DNA of 6,342 bases from Campylobacterales bacterium (GTDB taxonomy: Bacteria > Campylobacterota > Campylobacteria > Campylobacterales > Hydrogenimonadaceae), in assembly GCA_027067015.1 (NCBI GenBank), contig JAMOMS010000256.1, positions 1-6,342 on the forward strand, written 5' to 3'. A program made the position numbers and the translations under genes. Shown piece by piece: positions 1-5,840 of this stretch. A model generated the notes under the pieces. That model saw only the letters and a list, made by a program, of their open reading frames with translations. It had not been told where the DNA came from and searched no databases. Numbering within the stretch: the first letter of the stretch is position 1; every line of letters starts with the position of its first letter.

Positions 1-68
1 AACGCGCCCACCGTCTGGTCGCTTCTTAAGAGGGTAAAGTCCAGGTCGCTAAGATACAGATGGGCCAC
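1..68 (-). CDS. HAD-superfamily hydrolase, N-terminal fragment (cut by window edge)
   Basis: Only the first 22 residues are visible: V(M)AHLYLSDLDFTLLRSDQTVGA. The stretch DLDFT fits HAD motif I (DxDxT/V): its first aspartate would be the nucleophile and its second the acid/base of a Mg-dependent phosphatase. The motif lies within ten residues of the start, as is usual for soluble Cof-type or sucrose-phosphatase-like HAD enzymes. I chose the GTG at 66-68 because AAGGAG (73-78) sits four bases upstream. An in-frame ATG at 87-89 would add seven residues (MAPKRSG), but it overlaps a TATAAT box and has only a weak ribosome site. The gene follows truC on the same strand but has its own likely promoter. 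The substrate cannot be inferred from so short a fragment. The family call is fairly secure; the exact role is unknown. Confidence 0.72.
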   Translation of the reverse strand, partial: MAHLYLSDLDFTLLRSDQTVGA

Positions 69-72
69 GCCG

Positions 73-78
73 CTCCTT
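73..78 (-). promoter_or_regulatory. Ribosome binding site of the HAD hydrolase gene
   Basis: AAGGAG on the minus strand, four bases before the GTG at 66-68. It decides the start in favour of GTG over the in-frame ATG at 87-89. The spacing is slightly short but acceptable. Confidence 0.6.
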
Positions 79-87
79 TTTGGCGCC

Positions 88-93
88 ATTATA
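88..93 (-). promoter_or_regulatory. Probable sigma-70 -10 box for the HAD hydrolase gene
   Basis: The minus strand reads a perfect TATAAT, preceded by a T-rich tract (105-111). T-rich upstream DNA with a weak or absent -35 box is typical of vegetative promoters described in Campylobacter and Helicobacter. No good -35 hexamer is visible at 17 bp spacing (GCCCCT). Transcription would start near position 81, leaving a leader of about 13 nt that contains AAGGAG. That also makes the ATG at 87-89 unusable as a start on this transcript. This is inference from sequence only. Confidence 0.5.
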
Positions 94-94
94 G

Positions 95-125
95 AGTCTC
101 TTTGAAAAAAAGGGGCTTAGAGACT
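95..125. repeat. Inverted repeat AGTCTCT-N17-AGAGACT between truC and the HAD gene
   Basis: Two perfect 7-bp arms (95-101 and 119-125) flank a 17-base spacer. On the plus strand the second arm runs into six T residues (125-130), like a rho-independent terminator, but no plus-strand gene lies upstream in the window for it to end. On the minus strand there is no T tail, so it is a poor terminator for truC. It lies just upstream of the TATAAT box, so it could instead be an operator. The long loop makes a stable hairpin uncertain. Confidence 0.4.
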
Positions 126-128
126 TTT

Positions 129-845
129 TTAAAAAAGCCATTTAATCAACGTGGCCATCTCCCCCTCCAACGGGGCGCGCACATCAAGCGCCTCGCCGGT
201 AACAGGATGCCTTAGGCGCAGGTCGACAGCGTGCAACAGCAGGCGGTGGGTCTCAAAAAGGCGCCGAAAAAGGCGGTTGTGCTCACCCCTGCCGTACTTG
301 GTGTCGCCGACAATGGGGTGAAAGATATGCTTCATGTGCCGACGAAGCTGATGTTTTCGGCCAGTCTGCGGCCAAAGCGAGAGCAAAGAGTAGCGCGCCT
401 CCGGGTAACGGCTGACCCTTACGGGCAGTGTCACCGTCGCCAGCCGCTCGTAACGGGTAAGGGCGCTTTGCGGCGGTTTGTTTTTTTGGGCCCTGGCGTC
501 GGTCATCTTGTCCAAAACCTCTTTTAAGGGATAGTCAATCACCCCCTCTTTGGCCGTATGACCCCGCACCACGGCCAGATAGCGCTTTTGAATCCCGTGC
601 TCGGCAAACATCTTACCCAGCTGTACCGCCACAGCCTTCTCAAAGGAAAAAAGCAAAACCCCGGAGGTGGGTTTGTCAAGCCGGTGGACGGGGTAGACGT
701 AGCGCCCCGTCATATTGCGTACCGTCTGAAGCGCGAATTGCGTCGCTTCCTTGTCGATCCGGGAGCGGTGCACCAGTAGGCCGCTGGGCTTGTTGACGGC
801 GATCAGCCACCGATCCTCATAGAGTACGGGCAGGGAGTCAGTCAC
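129..845 (-). CDS. truC: tRNA pseudouridine synthase, TruC-like (RluA family)
   Basis: Predicted cytosolic enzyme that isomerises uridine to pseudouridine in RNA; E. coli TruC modifies U65 of tRNAs. The 238-residue product opens with a beta-strand and an NKPSGLLVHRS segment (18-28), followed by the catalytic motif HRLDKPTSG, whose aspartate (residue 57) is the nucleophile. QKRYLAVVRG follows, and the C-terminal part has the family signature PQTGRKHQLRRH...HPIVGDTKYG. The HRS...TQF...PVHRLDKPTSG pattern resembles TruC more than RluC or RluD, and there is no N-terminal S4 domain. The open frame extends up to 1001, but that part lies over the methyltransferase gene in another frame and looks unrelated to the family. 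I therefore place the start at the GTG at 843-845, which overlaps the methyltransferase stop by 8 nt and suggests coupling. Its own ribosome site is weak. The exact RNA target is inferred by family. Confidence 0.85.
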   Translation of the reverse strand: MTDSLPVLYEDRWLIAVNKPSGLLVHRSRIDKEATQFALQTVRNMTGRYVYPVHRLDKPTSGVLLFSFEKAVAVQLGKMFAEHGIQKRYLAVVRGHTAKEGVIDYPLKEVLDKMTDARAQKNKPPQSALTRYERLATVTLPVRVSRYPEARYSLLSLWPQTGRKHQLRRHMKHIFHPIVGDTKYGRGEHNRLFRRLFETHRLLLHAVDLRLRHPVTGEALDVRAPLEGEMATLIKWLF

Positions 846-1416
846 GGCTACGCTTTCGGACCACCACGGCCTGTTTGTACATCCCGAAACGCTCGTTGTC
901 GCACCAAAACTCCTCGTAATGGAGCCGGTCAAACCCCGGCCCGAAAAACCCGACAAGCTCACCCGGCGCCAGGAGATAGTCGGGGTTGCCTCGCTTTTCA
1001 TTTTCGGGATGGGCCATGTAGGTCTCCACCACGATCAACCCGCCCCGCCTCAGCGCCCGGGCCGTTCTAAGCAAAAGGGCGCGGTCCAAAAAGTTGGCCA
1101 TCACCGCCAGGTCATACCGCCCCGCAGGAGGCCGCCACGCCGTAAGATCCACCCGCTCGGCCCGTAAGGGAAGATCACCTATGCGCGATTGGAGTCTCTC
1201 AATGGCCGTATCGGAAATGTCAAAAGCGTCCACCCGCAATCCCTGCCTAGCCAGGTACAAGGCGTTGCGCCCCCCGCCGCAGGCCAGATCGACCGCCGTG
1301 GGCCCACCGGCCAAGTGCCACCACTTTTCCAGCGTGGGCGAGGGGTGCTCGCGCTCCAGCGCCTCGGGGTTTTGCGTATACTTCTCGTTCCAGCGCTCAC
1401 GATCTCGCTCGGCCAT
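838..1416 (-). CDS. Class I SAM-dependent methyltransferase (TehB-like, substrate unknown)
   Basis: A 192-residue soluble protein with a Rossmann-type methyltransferase fold. Motif I is VDLACGGGRN (residues 42-51), the glycine-rich SAM loop. An acidic residue ending the second strand (VDAFDIS, Asp66) should bind the SAM ribose. YDLAVMANFLDRALL is the motif around strand 4, and LRRGGLIVVETYM matches strand 5. The N-terminal RERWNEKY helix is common in small TehB/TPMT-like methyltransferases. I see no RNA-binding domain and no NPPY-type motif, so the substrate could be a small molecule, a metalloid or an RNA. The start is ATG at 1414-1416 with AAAGGA (1422-1427) five bases upstream. The stop overlaps the TruC start by 8 nt, so the two are probably co-translated. 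It is divergent from ppa. The fold is secure; the function is not. Confidence 0.85.
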   Translation of the reverse strand: MAERDRERWNEKYTQNPEALEREHPSPTLEKWWHLAGGPTAVDLACGGGRNALYLARQGLRVDAFDISDTAIERLQSRIGDLPLRAERVDLTAWRPPAGRYDLAVMANFLDRALLLRTARALRRGGLIVVETYMAHPENEKRGNPDYLLAPGELVGFFGPGFDRLHYEEFWCDNERFGMYKQAVVVRKRSRD

Positions 1417-1443
1417 GACAATCCTTTCGCTTTTTGGTAAAAT
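1415..1443 (+). promoter_or_regulatory. Probable sigma-70 promoter of ppa
   Basis: ATGACA (1415-1420, five of six bases match TTGACA) and TAAAAT (1438-1443) are separated by exactly 17 bp. Transcription would start near 1450, followed by AGGAG (1461-1465) eight bases before the ppa ATG. The -35 box overlaps the first codon of the divergent methyltransferase gene. An AT-rich stretch at 1453-1461 reads TATAAA on the minus strand and could serve the methyltransferase, but I see no -35 box for it. Confidence 0.55.
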
Positions 1444-1473
1444 GCGCTATCAATTTTTATAGGAGATGCCTTC

Positions 1474-1992
1474 ATGGATATTACCAAAATCGGCAGTGGC
1501 GAATGCCCCGACAAGGTGCACGCCCTTATCGAGATCCCCTACGGTTCCAACATCAAATATGAGCTGGACAAAGAGAGCGGCGCCGTCTTTGTCGACCGCG
1601 TGCTCTATTCGGCCATGTTCTACCCGGCCAACTACGGTTTCGTGCCCGATACCCTGGCCGACGACGGCGACCCCATCGACATCCTGGTGCTCAACGACTA
1701 CCCCGTCCAGGCCGGTAGTGTCATCAAGTGTCGCCTGATCGGCGTGTTGATCATGGAAGATGAAGCGGGCATGGACGAAAAACTGCTGGCCGTGCCTGTT
1801 AGCAAAATCGACCCCTCTTTTGAGGGCATTGAGAGCTACGAAGACCTGCCCAAGGCGACGCTGGATAAGATCAAGAACTTCTTTGAGACCTACAAGATGC
1901 TTGAGCCCAACAAATGGGTCAAGGTTAAAGAGTTCCAGGGCAAAGAGCAAGCGGCTCAACTTCTTGAAGCCGCCATCAAGAACTACAAGTAA
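1474..1992 (+). CDS. ppa: Inorganic pyrophosphatase, family I
   Basis: Cytosolic Mg-dependent enzyme that hydrolyses pyrophosphate to two phosphates, pulling forward tRNA charging, nucleic acid synthesis and other PPi-releasing reactions. The product has 172 residues, the usual bacterial length. The family signature DGDPIDILV covers residues 64-72. All active-site positions known from E. coli Ppa appear at a constant offset of one: Glu20, Lys28, Glu30, Arg42, Tyr54, Asp64, Asp66, Asp69, Asp96, Asp101, Lys103, Tyr140 and Lys141. The enzyme should therefore be active. The start is ATG at 1474 with AGGAG eight bases upstream. It is the only plus-strand gene in the window, divergent from the methyltransferase and convergent with the amidase, so it is probably monocistronic. 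It is not a family II (DHH) enzyme. The call is very secure. Confidence 0.98.
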   Translation: MDITKIGSGECPDKVHALIEIPYGSNIKYELDKESGAVFVDRVLYSAMFYPANYGFVPDTLADDGDPIDILVLNDYPVQAGSVIKCRLIGVLIMEDEAGMDEKLLAVPVSKIDPSFEGIESYEDLPKATLDKIKNFFETYKMLEPNKWVKVKEFQGKEQAAQLLEAAIKNYK

Positions 1993-2004
1993 ACCCCTCT
2001 CCTT

Positions 2005-2019
2005 CCCCCTTGGCGGGGG
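2005..2019. terminator. GC-rich hairpin between convergent ppa and amidase genes
   Basis: CCCCC (2005-2009), a five-base loop TTGGC, and GGGGG (2015-2019). On the plus strand it is followed by CTTTAA, with only three T residues. On the minus strand it begins just past the amidase stop (2023-2025) and reaches a short TTT run only some 16 bases after the stem. It is well placed to end transcription from both sides, but the T tracts are weak, so its efficiency is uncertain. Confidence 0.5.
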
Positions 2020-2022
2020 GCT

Positions 2023-3546
2023 TTAACGCAGGTTGTGATAGACGTAACTATCAACCCCGTTGGCAATGCCTTCCGCCAATAGTTTCCGATACTTTGACGA
2101 AAAGAGCCGTAGCGCCTCGGTCGGGTTGGTAATATACCCCACCTCGATCAGCACCGCGGGCATCTGCGCGCCCACCAGCACCCAAAACGGCCCCTCCCGC
2201 ACGCCGTTGTCCACCACGTCGTTATAAGCGCGCCTGACCGACATGAGCATCTGGCGTTGCAGGTCAATGGCCAGCTTATTTGACTCAATGATTTTTTCTC
2301 GGTTTAGAACGCTCAAATAGGCCTCTTTGCTATAGCGGTCCATCGACTTGATATCACTGCTGTTCTCAATGGCCGCCACCCGCTTGGCCCGGTTGGTACG
2401 GGCACGGGAGAGAAAGTAGGTCTCAATGCCGCGGTTTTTGATCTTGCCCCCCCGCCTGGGAGCCGCGTTGGCGTGAATGGAGATAAAAAGATCGGCATGC
2501 TTGCGGTTGGCAAAACGGGTGCGACGCTTGAGGGGAATGAAACGGTCACGCTCTCTTGTCAGATAGACCCGATACCCCCGTTTTCTCAAAATGGTTTTAA
2601 GCTCTTTGGCCAGGGCCAATACCGCGTCTTTTTCCCGTTTACCGCGGTAGCCCACCGCGCCGCCGTCCTTCCCGCCGTGACCGGGATCAATAACGACGGT
2701 ATAGGTTTTATCCGGCCGGTAGGCGCCGGTTGCCGCGCCTACCGCCGGCGCCCCCCGCTTTAATCTGACACGGCGGCCTTGACGGGCCTCTTTTTGGGGT
2801 CTATGTTTGCGAAACGACCGGGACGTTTGAGGTTTGGAAGGGGTGTGGCGCACCGTTAAGGATGCGCCAGGAAGCGTAATTTCAAGCCGTTTACCCTCAA
2901 GGCGCCATAGCGGTTGATAGGGGTGTGTCGTCTCAACCACCACCCGCACCCGGCGGGGATCAAACTGCCCGATACGAATCTCTTTAAATCCGTCTCCCTT
3001 GACTCTTTTGATGGCGTAAGGCAAAGCGGCGGGCTGGAGGTCAAAGATATAAAGCCAACGCCCCTTCTCTTTCAAAACAAAGTGGTGCACGTCCCGTTTT
3101 GAGAGCGGCCGGTCAAAACGGAGCGATAACCGATGCGCGGTAATCTCACTCTTTACCAGCCTGGCCCGTTTGCCGGTATGACGCACAACCGGCCGGCTGA
3201 GCGTCCGACTACGGGAGGCTCTTTGTGCCTGGCGCTGACGGGTCGCGGGAGCGACGCTTTTAAGCGCGTTACGGTAGCGTGTCGCGTCAAGCCCCAATCG
3301 TTTAGAAGCCTTGATCAAACCTTCCAGGGCTCTTTTTTGTAAGGCTTTATCGCTTTCAAGCAACCCTTTCATATACAAAGACTGATAATCGTGATAGCCG
3401 CGCCAAACCACCGTTTTGGACGCAGACGCCACGGAGCGCTCGGCTTTCTTAAGCTGGGCGTCATACCCGCCGGCCCATACAAAGAGGCAGGAAAAAAGCA
3501 GGAAAAGAAGCGCGAAGCGTGCCTTTTTTATGGCCTCACTCCCCAT
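2023..3546 (-). CDS. amiA: Exported N-acetylmuramoyl-L-alanine amidase with AMIN and Amidase_3 domains
   Basis: Periplasmic zinc amidase that cuts the bond between N-acetylmuramic acid and L-alanine of the peptide stem, needed for daughter-cell separation and wall remodelling. Of 507 residues, 1-25 form a Sec signal peptide (KKAR then a hydrophobic core, likely cut after VWA). Residues 30-100 look helical and are not recognised. An AMIN domain, which directs amidases to the septal wall, spans about 133-228. A very basic linker (231-280) leads to the Amidase_3 domain (281-503). Zinc ligands are His290 (DPGHGG), Glu305 and His358 (SIHANA); the catalytic Glu468 is in LIEVGYITNP. A helical insert (about 380-455) resembles the autoinhibitory segment of EnvC/NlpD-activated amidases. 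The start ATG at 3544-3546 overlaps the upstream stop by 11 nt and has no clear ribosome site, suggesting coupling. Last gene of the cluster. The symbol follows the Campylobacter/Helicobacter name. Confidence 0.93.
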   Translation of the reverse strand: MGSEAIKKARFALLFLLFSCLFVWAGGYDAQLKKAERSVASASKTVVWRGYHDYQSLYMKGLLESDKALQKRALEGLIKASKRLGLDATRYRNALKSVAPATRQRQAQRASRSRTLSRPVVRHTGKRARLVKSEITAHRLSLRFDRPLSKRDVHHFVLKEKGRWLYIFDLQPAALPYAIKRVKGDGFKEIRIGQFDPRRVRVVVETTHPYQPLWRLEGKRLEITLPGASLTVRHTPSKPQTSRSFRKHRPQKEARQGRRVRLKRGAPAVGAATGAYRPDKTYTVVIDPGHGGKDGGAVGYRGKREKDAVLALAKELKTILRKRGYRVYLTRERDRFIPLKRRTRFANRKHADLFISIHANAAPRRGGKIKNRGIETYFLSRARTNRAKRVAAIENSSDIKSMDRYSKEAYLSVLNREKIIESNKLAIDLQRQMLMSVRRAYNDVVDNGVREGPFWVLVGAQMPAVLIEVGYITNPTEALRLFSSKYRKLLAEGIANGVDSYVYHNLR

Positions 3547-4627
3547 GCACCAGTTTATGCATCAGCTCTTTGACACTGATGATCTCGTTCAATCGCCACC
3601 CGTTGGCGCCGGAGAAGTAGAGTCCAAGTTCCCTGTCGCCCAGATAGGCGTCACTGAGCCTGTCGGCGATGCAGTAGCCTACCTCTTTGGCTTCCACGCC
3701 CCGCTTGCAGGGCGCCACGCAGTTGCTGACGCACTTGATGGCCGGGCCTTCGCGTTTGGCCACCAGGTCGATCAGGTTGGTGCGCACCCCACGGGCCGGA
3801 TACCCCACGGGCGATTTGAGAAGCAGAATATCCTCCTCTTTGGCATCCAGTAGAATCTGTTTGAAGGTCTCGCTGGCGTCGCACTCATGGGTGCCGATAA
3901 AGCGCGTGCCCATCTGCACGCCCGCCGCGCCCAGCTCGATACAGCGCTCAATATCCTTTTTGTCCCAGATACCCCCGGCGGCAAAGACGGGCATACCGCC
4001 CCACTGCTTCGCCTCTTCGACGACCGGGCCGATGAGATTTTCAAGCTGGTACTCCTCCATCTGGCACTGCTCGTAGGTAAAGCCCTGGTGCCCGCCGCTA
4101 AGGGGCCCCTCCAGAATCACCGCATCAGGCAGGCGGTTGTAGCGCTTCTCCCAGCGGCGGCAAATCAGGCGCAGGGCCTTGGGAGAGCTGACAATGGGCA
4201 CCAGCGCCACGTCGGGAAAGTCGGCGGTGAATTCGGGCATATTGGTGGGCAGGCCCGCTCCGGTGATAATGATGTCCGCGCCCGCCTCGCAACTGTCGGT
4301 CACGACCCGTCCGTAGTCGTTGATGGCGTAAAGCACGTTACACGCCAGCGGCGCGTCCCCGCAGATTTTGCGGGCATTCTCAAAAATTTTAAAAAGCGCT
4401 TTTTTGGAGTAGAAGTTCTCGGTTTCCAACGGCCTGCCGGCCACCAGCTTGTCGGCGTACTGTTTGTTTTCATAGTAACCGGTACCTACCGAACTGATCA
4501 CCCCCAGGCCGCCTTCAAGGCTCACATGGCCGGCCAGCCGATCCCAACTGATACCGACACCCATTCCCCCCTGGATAATCGGGTACTTCAGTTCATATTT
4601 TCCGATCTTGACGGGTCGCAATTCCAC
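3536..4627 (-). CDS. Nitronate monooxygenase-like FMN-dependent oxidoreductase
   Basis: A 363-residue TIM-barrel flavoprotein of the nitronate monooxygenase / 2-nitropropane dioxygenase family, which also includes FabK. Visible features are the N-terminal YPIIQGGMGVGIS (residues 15-27), a GLGVISSVG loop (40-48), ITGAGLP (121-126), the central LEGPLSGGHQGF with His180 at the position of the family catalytic histidine, and the FMN phosphate loops VFAAGGI (214-220) and GAAGVQMGTRF (233-243). The C-terminal part has four closely placed cysteines (299, 303, 307, 319), absent from the textbook enzymes. The start is GTG at 4625-4627, overlapping the tyrS TAG by one base, with AAGGTG within the end of tyrS as ribosome site. 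It lies in the same position as Cj1270c of C. jejuni (recalled, not searched). True substrate unknown: nitronate detoxification, enoyl-ACP reduction or another flavin reaction are all possible. Confidence 0.88.
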   Translation of the reverse strand: MELRPVKIGKYELKYPIIQGGMGVGISWDRLAGHVSLEGGLGVISSVGTGYYENKQYADKLVAGRPLETENFYSKKALFKIFENARKICGDAPLACNVLYAINDYGRVVTDSCEAGADIIITGAGLPTNMPEFTADFPDVALVPIVSSPKALRLICRRWEKRYNRLPDAVILEGPLSGGHQGFTYEQCQMEEYQLENLIGPVVEEAKQWGGMPVFAAGGIWDKKDIERCIELGAAGVQMGTRFIGTHECDASETFKQILLDAKEEDILLLKSPVGYPARGVRTNLIDLVAKREGPAIKCVSNCVAPCKRGVEAKEVGYCIADRLSDAYLGDRELGLYFSGANGWRLNEIISVKELMHKLVHGE

Positions 4628-5826
4628 TACTTCACCTTCACTTTCGCAAATTTCTTTTTTCCTACCTGAAGTATATAATCTCCGGGAGTTAATTGCAAGT
4701 CTTTATCAAGAACTTTCTCCTGATCGATCCGCACGGCCCCCGCTTGCAGATCCCGCCTGGCCTGCGAGGTGGAAGGCTCCAGTCCCGCCTCTACCAGCGC
4801 CTTGGCGATCCAGAGGGGCCCTTGCAGTTCAAATTCGGGCATATCGGAGGGAAGCTCTTTTTGTTTGAAGACTTTGTTAAACTCCGCCAACGCCGCCTTG
4901 GCTGACGCCTCATCGTGAAAACGGGCCACGATCTCCTCGGCCAGCATCTCCTTGGCCCGCTTGGGGTGCAGGGCGCCGCTTTGCACGTCGGCTTTCATGG
5001 CTTCGATCTCATCGAGACTCCGGGCGCTGAGCAGTTCATAATAGCGCCACATCAGCTCGTCGCTGATACTCATGACCTTGGCGAACATGGTGTTGGGCTC
5101 TTCGGCCACGCCGATAAAGTTGCCCAGCGACTTGCTCATCTTCTGCACGCCGTCAAGGCCTTCGAGAATCGGCATCATCAAGACCGCCTGCTCCTTTTTA
5201 AGCCCGTAGGCCCTTTGCAGGTGGCGTCCCATTAAAAGGTTGAACTTCTGATCGGTCCCCCCGATCTCAATGTCGCTCTCAAGCACCACGCTGTCGTATC
5301 CCTGAAAGAGGGGGTAGAAAAACTCGTACAGCGAGATATCCTGCCCGCTTTTAAACCGCTTCTCAAAGTCATCCCGCTCCAGCATCCGGGCCACGGTGCG
5401 CTTGGAGGCAAGCTCGATCATCTCGTAACTGGAGAGTCTGCCCAGCCACTCGCTGTTAAAAACCACTTTCGTCTTGGCCGGATCAAGAATCTTAAACACC
5501 TGCGCCTCGTAACTTTTGGCGTTGGCTTTGACCTCCTCTTTGCTTAGCTTCTTTCTTGTCTGGCTTTTGCCCGTCGGATCGCCGATCATACCGGTAAAAT
5601 CGCCAATCAGAAACTGCACGATCCCGCCATATTTTTGAAACGTGGCCAGCTTTTGCAATAACACCGTATGGCCCAGGTGCAGATCGGGTGCCGTGGGGTC
5701 AAAGCCCGCTTTGACATAGTAGGGTTCCCCCGTCTCAAAATAGCGTTTGAGCAGTTTTTCAATCTGTTCATCGGTAATGATCTCCGCACTGCCCCGGCGA
5801 ATCTCCCGTAAAGCCTCTTCTAACAT
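4627..5826 (-). CDS. tyrS: Tyrosyl-tRNA synthetase
   Basis: Cytosolic class I synthetase that activates tyrosine with ATP and charges tRNA-Tyr. The 399-residue product has the HIGH-type motif DLHLGH (residues 48-53), the tyrosine-pocket region with [17 protein letters not shown] (72-88), [16 protein letters not shown] (186-201), the KMSKS loop (229-233), and a C-terminal S4 RNA-binding domain (about 333-399) containing [15 protein letters not shown]. Its length and motif spacing fit the TyrZ-like subgroup common in Campylobacterota. An ATG at 5842-5844, overlapping the spoT stop as ATGA, would add six residues, but nothing like a ribosome site precedes it. The ATG at 5824-5826 has AAAGGA seven bases upstream, so I prefer it, leaving a 14-nt gap from spoT. 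Cotranscribed with spoT upstream and the flavoenzyme downstream. No T-box or leader is seen. Confidence 0.97.
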   Translation of the reverse strand: MLEEALREIRRGSAEIITDEQIEKLLKRYFETGEPYYVKAGFDPTAPDLHLGHTVLLQKLATFQKYGGIVQFLIGDFTGMIGDPTGKSQTRKKLSKEEVKANAKSYEAQVFKILDPAKTKVVFNSEWLGRLSSYEMIELASKRTVARMLERDDFEKRFKSGQDISLYEFFYPLFQGYDSVVLESDIEIGGTDQKFNLLMGRHLQRAYGLKKEQAVLMMPILEGLDGVQKMSKSLGNFIGVAEEPNTMFAKVMSISDELMWRYYELLSARSLDEIEAMKADVQSGALHPKRAKEMLAEEIVARFHDEASAKAALAEFNKVFKQKELPSDMPEFELQGPLWIAKALVEAGLEPSTSQARRDLQAGAVRIDQEKVLDKDLQLTPGDYILQVGKKKFAKVKVK

Positions 5827-5833
5827 CTCGCAA

Positions 5834-5839
5834 TCCTTT
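5834..5839 (-). promoter_or_regulatory. Ribosome binding site deciding the tyrS start
   Basis: AAAGGA on the minus strand lies seven bases before the ATG at 5824-5826. It falls inside the reading frame of the longer version starting at 5844, whose own upstream sequence (CAACCATC) has no purine-rich site. It supports the shorter TyrS. Confidence 0.6.
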
Positions 5840-5840
5840 G

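Noticed and set aside
124..137. Perfect palindrome CTTTTTTAAAAAAG at the end of truC
   Set aside because: It is made only of A and T apart from its ends and has no loop or GC stem, so it would not form a useful terminator hairpin; it partly encodes the last truC codons.
846..1001. N-terminal extension of the truC frame to an ATG at 999-1001
   Set aside because: It lies entirely over the methyltransferase gene in another frame, its sequence does not look like the pseudouridine synthase family, and the family-like sequence begins right after the GTG at 843-845.
1450..1959. 169-codon minus-strand open frame antisense to ppa
   Set aside because: ppa is fully supported by all its catalytic residues; the antisense frame mirrors its codons and resembles no known protein.
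3487..3489. Cys20 of the amidase as a lipoprotein attachment site
   Set aside because: The preceding residues (Leu-Phe-Ser) are a poor lipobox, and the cysteine sits in the middle of the hydrophobic core with more hydrophobic residues after it; a normal signal peptide cleavage after VWA fits better.
3416..3853. 145-codon plus-strand open frame across the amidase/flavoenzyme junction
   Set aside because: It runs antisense to two well-supported overlapping genes, without a recognisable motif or a promoter of its own.
3887..4669. 260-codon plus-strand open frame opposite the flavoenzyme gene
   Set aside because: It is a shadow of a well-supported minus-strand gene; the translation shows no recognisable domain and no convincing ribosome site, and such long antisense frames are common in G+C-rich coding DNA.
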